Source of the DNA: Melampsora larici-populina 98AG31
Taxonomy: Eukaryota; Basidiomycota; Pucciniomycetes; Pucciniales; Melampsoraceae
Direction: 5' to 3'
DNA length: 64,000 nt
Assembly: GCF_000204055.1 (NCBI RefSeq)
Contig: NW_006768793.1
Location: 22,195-86,194, forward strand
Position numbers and translations under genes: made by a program. Shown one piece after another: positions 58,179 to 64,000 of this stretch; the stretch's first letter is position 1, and each line of letters begins with the position of its first letter. Under the pieces are notes generated by a model that was not told the DNA's origin, did no database searches, and saw nothing but the letters and a program-made list of their open reading frames with translations.

Positions 58179-61100
58179 TCAATCTAACATATCTGCACGT
58201 TCTGAATCCCACCAATCTGTAAATGATTCTGCAGACCTGATCGAAACCTGCGTTGTACTAGAATTAGATGAGATTCGTTTCGGTAAGAATCGCGCTGCTC
58301 GACGACGATGACTTTCGATTTCAGCTTTGACTGCATCAGAAAGAATCCGTTCGGCAGCCTGAAGAAGTTTAAAACAAGTTTGTTCAAGACGTAAATCTGA
58401 AGGGTTCTTCATTGATGAAGAACCCTTGTTTCCGCTCGGTCCGATCCGAGGTGCTGATAAGCCTTTCTCTTCCAACAATTTTCGAGAGAGATAATGCAAC
58501 CACTTTATCGTCAAACGACATGCTATGATTAGCAAACAGCTTGGAGTGAATGGGTTATTAGAACATAAGATTAAAGGAAATAGAACTGACGATCACATTG
58601 CTAAATGGGTTATAATCACTCCAACTTTTGTCTTTGCGTGCTGCACTCATGAGATCGTAGCACTCAAATTGATAATCAACAGCTTCAGCTGTACCACCAA
58701 AAATGTCAGGATCCGGTTCAGTCCAAATGACGTGAGACCGATTTTCATCAATCTGGAGTCTTGCTCGTGATAGTCCAAAGTCTAGGAGAGTGACTGAAAT
58801 TTTCGTTTTGGAAGAACTCAGTGGATCCTGAGTCACAGTTTTGATCGCTGTCTTCGCCATGAGGTCGACAAGTTCATCAGTGGCGGTTTCTCCATTACTA
58901 GCACGCCCGCTTCCTCTCGTTTCAGGGTTAGATTCGTGACGCTGGACTGTGATGTTACCCCAATGAAGATCCCTATGCTAAGAAAATCAAGCCAGTACTC
59001 ATAAGGTCAAAAGTCACGCGCTTGCCTTCTTATTGAGATTTCTTACCTCAAACTCATGATCCCTCTCAGCTCGTCCCAACGTATGAGCCACCTGTGACAA
59101 CACACTCGTAGCCTCCTGCCAGTTTCTAAGACCAAAGCTCTCAAGATCCTCACCAGCTCGGCCAGATAGCATACAGCAATACAGCTGTCGCCGAGAAAAC
59201 TTACCTGGTAGAGTGATATACTGTTAGCCTTGTCGATAAGATGAGCGGAACCCTCTACAACTCGATGTCAGATGAAGCCTTATATTCACCTGGGCTTGGA
59301 TTGTACACTTTTTCAGGAAAGCGTTCTTGATAGCTCTTCCACTCCTTGAGCAGGATAGGCGGGTATGCCCCAGAGACGATGAATGCACTACGGAAGATCA
59401 AACAAAGAGTTGATATGGTCAATACCAGTGCTATAAAAGCCTAGTTCGTCATCGGATGGCCAAAAGGTTACTGACGAACGCTTACCCACGGAAATTGAGA
59501 AAGCCCTTCTCAGATTCAGAACCTAAAAGTCGCGCCAACTCGATCTCCTTTTCAACATCAACCCACTCTGTTTCGCATGGAAACTCATCAGCCTCGATTC
59601 CAACCCGACTATCATAGTTTTGATCAGCCATCTTGGTCGCATGTCTTCGTTGACTATGGCCTGCCGATCTCTTTATCGGAACTACTTTCATAACAAAAGC
59701 TTCATGCGCTTTGGAACCTTTGTCGGCTGAATCGGAGCATTCTTCAGGTGACCAGCTATAAACCTCAGAGAATGTCGCTTCTGCAATCTTCATCCAAGAA
59801 CCCTCAGTTAGAGGCCTGTAACGGGACAAATTTCTGAAGATAGTTGCTGGAGGTTTGTTGAAAATGCTATTGAATTCATAGATGACAGATTGCCCACAAG
59901 TCTGAAGTAAACTAGACAATTCTTGAACAATTCTTGATGCGCCAGCTCGCTTAGCAGGACTTGGATGATGTACATATGGCGAGCAAACCAGGCGACCATC
60001 AGACATTGATCTATTTTTCATCTTCACAGGCGTCAAGTACATCCCTGGGCGACGAGGAGAAGCGTACAAGACAGGGTGGGCAAATGTCTTTTGTCTTGGT
60101 CTATGAGGTGAAGGGTCAAGTTCAAAGCTAGGCGGATCGGTTTTCGTCAAATCATACACTCCAGGGAAATCTCGAGTAACATCCGGACTGGTTGGCACAA
60201 ACGTGGCAGGGGCCCCAGTAGAAAATGTTCGTGCCTGTGCTCTTCTCGCTGAACTAGTAGCGAGTGATAGTCTTCCCCGAATCCTCCGTACCGGCGGTGG
60301 AGCCAAAGCTACAGGGATTCCGTGAATTTTCATCACAGGGGAAATTGCCATGGGTGGCTGCGCGTAAGGTTGAGGGAGGGGAGAGTGGTTCTGTCGAAAT
60401 GGTTTGGCTGCTGGCCGAGATTTGAGAGGATATCCCTTAGGTGTCGATAATTGTGGGATCACAACCACAGCCTGATTCTGGCTCGACACGATTTCAATAG
60501 AGTCATCTTGTTCTGAAGCCTCCGGACTAAGCTCTTTCGTTGACAAGTGGCCAGTTTTCAAGTTAACTTTACGTCCTTTGTCCATGTCTTGGAACTTCTT
60601 TCTTGAGCGTGTTTTGGTATTAGCTTTCTTAGGTTCTGCTTTATCTTGCTGGGATGAAGGTACTCTACTTCTGCGTGGGACAGGAGGTGCTTGAGCTTGC
60701 GAGTCGATTTCTCTGGGTCTAGTCGACACGATTTCAATAGAGTCCTCTTGTTCTGAATTGTCCGTGTCTTGGAGCCTCCTTCTTGTTCGTGTTTTAGTGC
60801 GAGCTATCTTGGGTTCGCCATCGTCTTGCTGATCGGACGGTACCCTAATCCGGCGTGAAACAGGAGCTACTTCGGGTAGTGAGTCAAGTTCTGTAAGTCC
60901 GGATGTTGACTCGATGGTGGGGGGTCTGTTATCATCGGAACCTGAATCACTTTGGATCACCGTGGCACTACGTCGATTCACTCTCTTTCGTGTGGCACGG
61001 GACTGAGGATGATTTGCAGTCATAGAATTCTTGGGCGCCGTAAAATTTGGGTGAGAGGCGAGTGCCTTAGTTTTGAGCGAGACTGGAGCTGGTTCATCTT

Positions 61101-61995
61101 CTGATTCCGAACCACTTTGAATTACTGCGCGATTTACTCTCTTGCTTAGCGCATGGGGCTGAGGCGAATCAGCGGTCGCATCGAAGCGCAATACGGGCCT
61201 ACGATGTTGACGAGTTCGATCGGGTTTACGCGGCAGGTTTCGGTCACGGAAGACATCCGGCGGTGGTCGATTTTCCACTTCACTTTCCACATCTGGTTCC
61301 CACTCACTACCAGTTTCGTGGTCGGACGTCCGACGCAGTGGACTGACAGCTGAGGTAACTGTAACGCTTGCTTGGGTTGAAGACTTATGCCACCGATTTC
61401 GCCTTGCAGAACTAGTTGAAAGTGAGATCCTACCTCGAACGTTTCTCTGACCTCCTTGCGGCGGAAAAAGGGGGTGGGAAACTGGTGATTCAGCATTGGA
61501 ACGGGAGTTTGCTTTTTCTTTGGACGACCTGTCGACCCCCAAGCGTTTGTGAGTTGGAATTGCTGGGATGACGACTCGAGGAACGGCGGCTATTGGCTTC
61601 AGCAGAAGGGTGTTATCCGACGATGATTGTGTTGCTATGGTTGCATCCTCAGGTTCATCCCTACTGATAATACCACCAGCTTCCTTGTCCCGATGACGGC
61701 TACTATGATTATTCGGAGGTTGGCCTGAAGGAAGTCGATCATTGGATACGCCTTGTATGATATTTTCAGACTCCTGCTTCTCCTGCGTCATGTCTCGGTT
61801 GGCCCGATATCTCTGATTATGTTTTCGAGCCCCGTAGGTTTTGAGTTGGTTCGCATTTTCTGCAAAAGCTGCATGAGCTGAAGCGCCTTCTTCATTTTCC
61901 GAATGATCGCCTTGAGTTGGACCGTGTAAGCTATCCAATTCCCGTCCAGTCTTGCGACGGGTAATCTGAACATCATTGGCTGAAATCGAGGTCAT
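58179..61995 (-). CDS. HASPIN: Haspin-type histone H3 Thr3 kinase, long disordered N-terminus
   Basis: A nuclear mitotic kinase that marks histone H3 at Thr3 to place the chromosomal passenger complex at centromeres. The first exon (61995-59486) encodes 837 aa. Residues 1 to about 700 are disordered and Ser/Pro/Arg-rich, with internal duplications. The kinase domain starts near 730 (GSWMKIAEATFSEVYS), with VMKVVPI (ATP-binding Lys) and EKEIELARLL (helix C). Later exons hold GAYPPILLKEW, GEDLESFGLRNW, EFEHRDLHWGNI (catalytic loop, exon starting near 58975), LLDFGLSRARL and the haspin signature DPDIFGGTAEAVDYQF...YDLM...YNPFSN, then WLHYLSRKLL. The last intron (GTCAGT donor) joins 58590 to about 58515. 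The exon join near 59200-59300 is uncertain. The metal-binding motif is DFG, whereas haspins usually have DYT or similar. Confidence 0.9.
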
Positions 61996-62792
61996 GCTGG
62001 TTTCAGGTGTTTTTCCAGGTTTCGCTTCGCTGCCAGTCTGAGATTCGTGGGCGTCTTTCCATCCACTATGAGCTTGATGGTTATGACTTCGTGCAAGAAC
62101 AGACGCAGAAGGTGAAGACCAAGATGAACTATGTTCGGGTGAATCTAAAATCCATTGAGAATGTGAAGTACCATATTGAGTTCGTCTTCCGGGCTACAGG
62201 CGTATTTCAATCTCATATATAAGAATTCAACTAATTTTGTAGAAAAGGATGACCGAAAATACTACCAACTTTGGCTCCGTAAGTTTTAGAAATATGTGGT
62301 CTGTCAGAGCCTAGTCAGAACTTTTATCGAAGCTTAGGAGATGATATATGAGATCCAAGGAAAGAAAGAGAGAGTTTACTAACCTGCGTGACATTGTTTA
62401 TAATCAAGATGAAGGCTGAGTTGAGAGTCAGTCGTCGATCTCTTGTGTTTCGTAATCACAAAGCCATTTTACCATGTATGCTGAAATTCATCAGGCTTGA
62501 ATGATTATTCAACGTACGGCGCGCCCCGTGCACCTGATAGCATTCAGGTGCGGGGTTTCGCTACTGACGCGCTCAGGATATGTCAAACGAAGCGCGCCAT
62601 TCTTCTCCTTGTCTCTTGTATTTGTATTTTTGGTAGCCTTTTTCCACTTTATTCTCTTATTTTTTGCCTGTGGCCGAGATGATAATCTTGAGGCCTAGTG
62701 GAGACGGGAAACTGGGTGTATACACTCCTTCAGCCGAAGTCCTCTCAATGCTGTGTGTCAATATGGCACGAAACACGCATTGAGAGTCGTGT

Positions 62793-62889
62793 GTCTCCGT
62801 GGCGCAATTGGTTAGCGCGTCTGACTGTTACCAGGGTATCCAAGTGTGACATCATCAGGAGGCTGGCAGTTCAAGCCTGCCCGGGGACG
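62793..62889 (+). tRNA. tRNA-Asn(GUU) with a 23-nt intron
   Basis: A full cloverleaf: acceptor GTCTCCG/CGGGGAC, D-arm GCGC...GCGC, anticodon stem TCTGA/TCAGG, T-arm GGCAG-TTCAAGC-CTGCC, discriminator G. The anticodon loop is CTGTTA, the intron 23 nt, then A. It sits between haspin and MGS1. Confidence 0.92.
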
Positions 62890-62966
62890 CATTTTTGACG
62901 TCATCAAAGCGCAAGTTTTGACTAAAAAAAGTTTTTTTTTTCGTCACAAACCTATATTCACAATTT

Positions 62967-64000
62967 CTACTCTCCAAGTTTCAATCCCGATCGTCCTTGC
63001 CAAGGTACTCCATCATTTTTAACGTCTTCCCATTCTTTTAATAATTTCAAATCTACGCTTTTGCCTGAGCTAGCCTCACCTGTAGAAGATCCACTTTCTG
63101 CTAAAAGTTGTCTTTGATTTGAATCGATTCCTACTGGCCAAAATTCTTGGGCTATTGGATGAGCATATCCAGGTTCGTATTTATAATCGGCTCCATATCC
63201 TAACTGAAAACTCTCAAACTTGGCGTTCTTAGTACTTGATTGACTTTTGATGAAAAACAAAGAATCTGCTGACCTGTTCCATCATTTTAGTTGGAGCGTT
63301 TCGTAGATGAATTGGAACTGGGTGAGCTGGCGAATTGGCAACCAACGTTTTTGCTCGCTTATACCTAATTTCACCCCTGGTATTCAACCTAACTTGTATC
63401 TTATAATGTCTAGTACTTTGAGGAGAGAGCACGTACGCTTTATAAGATCTTACACTTTTAGGTGACTCGGCTAGCATCACCACAACTTGAGCCAAGATTG
63501 TATCAGCTTCAGGCATACCTATTGAGCAATTCAAGTCAATGCGATCCATGATCAAGAGTGGACCACAAAAAAAGCTTCAGAGAAAATACATACCGATCAG
63601 TTGGGTTGCTTGAAAAGCACTTACGGCTTGAGTTAGAGCGTCAGGATTACCTGCACCTATATCTTCAGACGCCATTCTAACCAATCGACGTGCTAATGTG
63701 ATAAAATCAGTCATAAAGCCGCTTGAAAAATATTGTTCAAATCAGAAAGACATACCCACATATAATGGATCTTCTCCTCCTTCTGTGAAATGTGTTTGTT
63801 TATTTTCAGACAAGAGATTTTTTGAACGAGTAAATTTTGAAATCTTCGTACTTACCTAACATTCTTGCTAACCAATATAATGCAGCATTTGGATCACTTC
63901 CTCTGACGCTTTTATGCAGAGCTGAAATCATATCATAATGACAATCACCGTCGCTAATAATCAATACCCCAAAGACAGATCAATGAGTATATGACTCAAG
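62967..64000 (-). CDS. MGS1: Mgs1/WRNIP1 AAA+ ATPase, C-terminal part (gene runs off the right edge)
   Basis: Replication-associated AAA+ ATPase (RarA/Mgs1/WRNIP1) that acts at stalled forks. Only the C-terminal half is in the window. Exons on the minus strand are 63953-63856 ([23 protein letters not shown]), 63782-63756 (EGGEDP), 63692-63594 ([19 protein letters not shown]), 63518-63274 ([11 protein letters not shown]...[13 protein letters not shown]) and 63227-62967 ([22 protein letters not shown]). All join in phase with good splice sites. The Walker motifs should lie beyond 64000. Conserved replication-clamp-loader-like helical and MgsA C-terminal blocks are intact. The tail (residues after QEFWP) is a low-complexity Ser/Gly/Lys extension. 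No lesion was seen. Confidence 0.93.

Overview
This is eukaryotic, intron-dense fungal nuclear DNA. Nearly every gene is split by short GT-AG introns. The host genes (secreted phospholipase B, exocyst Sec5, haspin kinase, Mgs1/WRNIP1 ATPase), the small secreted cysteine-containing protein and the heavy load of DNA transposons, MITEs and LTR elements suggest a basidiomycete with a repeat-rich genome. A rust fungus (Pucciniales) is the most likely source; that is inference from gene style, not a database match.

Layout: 0.5-2.9 kb, phospholipase B (minus). 3-6.7 kb, AT-rich spacer with two TA-flanked MITEs. 6.7-10.8 kb, a multi-exon transposase-like gene (plus) whose reading frame stops exactly where a Ty1/copia retrotransposon begins. 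10.8-17.2 kb, that copia element (minus): near-identical 863-bp LTRs, intact 1562-aa polyprotein, PBS and PPT. 17.2-26.3 kb, mostly featureless or degenerate repeats with one ORF for a charged coiled-coil protein. 26.8-27.6 kb, a secreted protein gene (minus). 28.6-31.1 kb, a non-autonomous hAT-like element, a tandem duplication and a foldback.

31.3-42.6 kb is one old hAT transposon, blown up from a few kb by nested insertions: a 4.3-kb unclassified insertion that itself carries a complete PIF/Harbinger element, plus a 728-bp solo LTR. Each insertion can be delimited by target-site duplications. 43.3-46.4 kb holds three TA-flanked MITEs. 46.6-50.6 kb is SEC5 (plus), followed by an intron-containing tRNA-Ile. 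51.7-56.5 kb is a second, degenerate hAT. 56.7-57.7 kb has a foldback and a MITE. 58.2-62.0 kb is haspin (minus), then an intron-containing tRNA-Asn, and the 3' half of MGS1 (minus) running off the right edge.

The host genes are housekeeping and independent: secretion and lipid hydrolysis (PLB, Sec5), chromosome segregation (haspin) and replication-fork tolerance (Mgs1). The main interest lies in the layered mobile elements: a copia element that gives a host ORF its stop codon, a Harbinger element carrying a tandem repeat in which one copy has precisely lost a GT-AG interval, and hAT insertions whose exact flanking duplications read as 7 bp.
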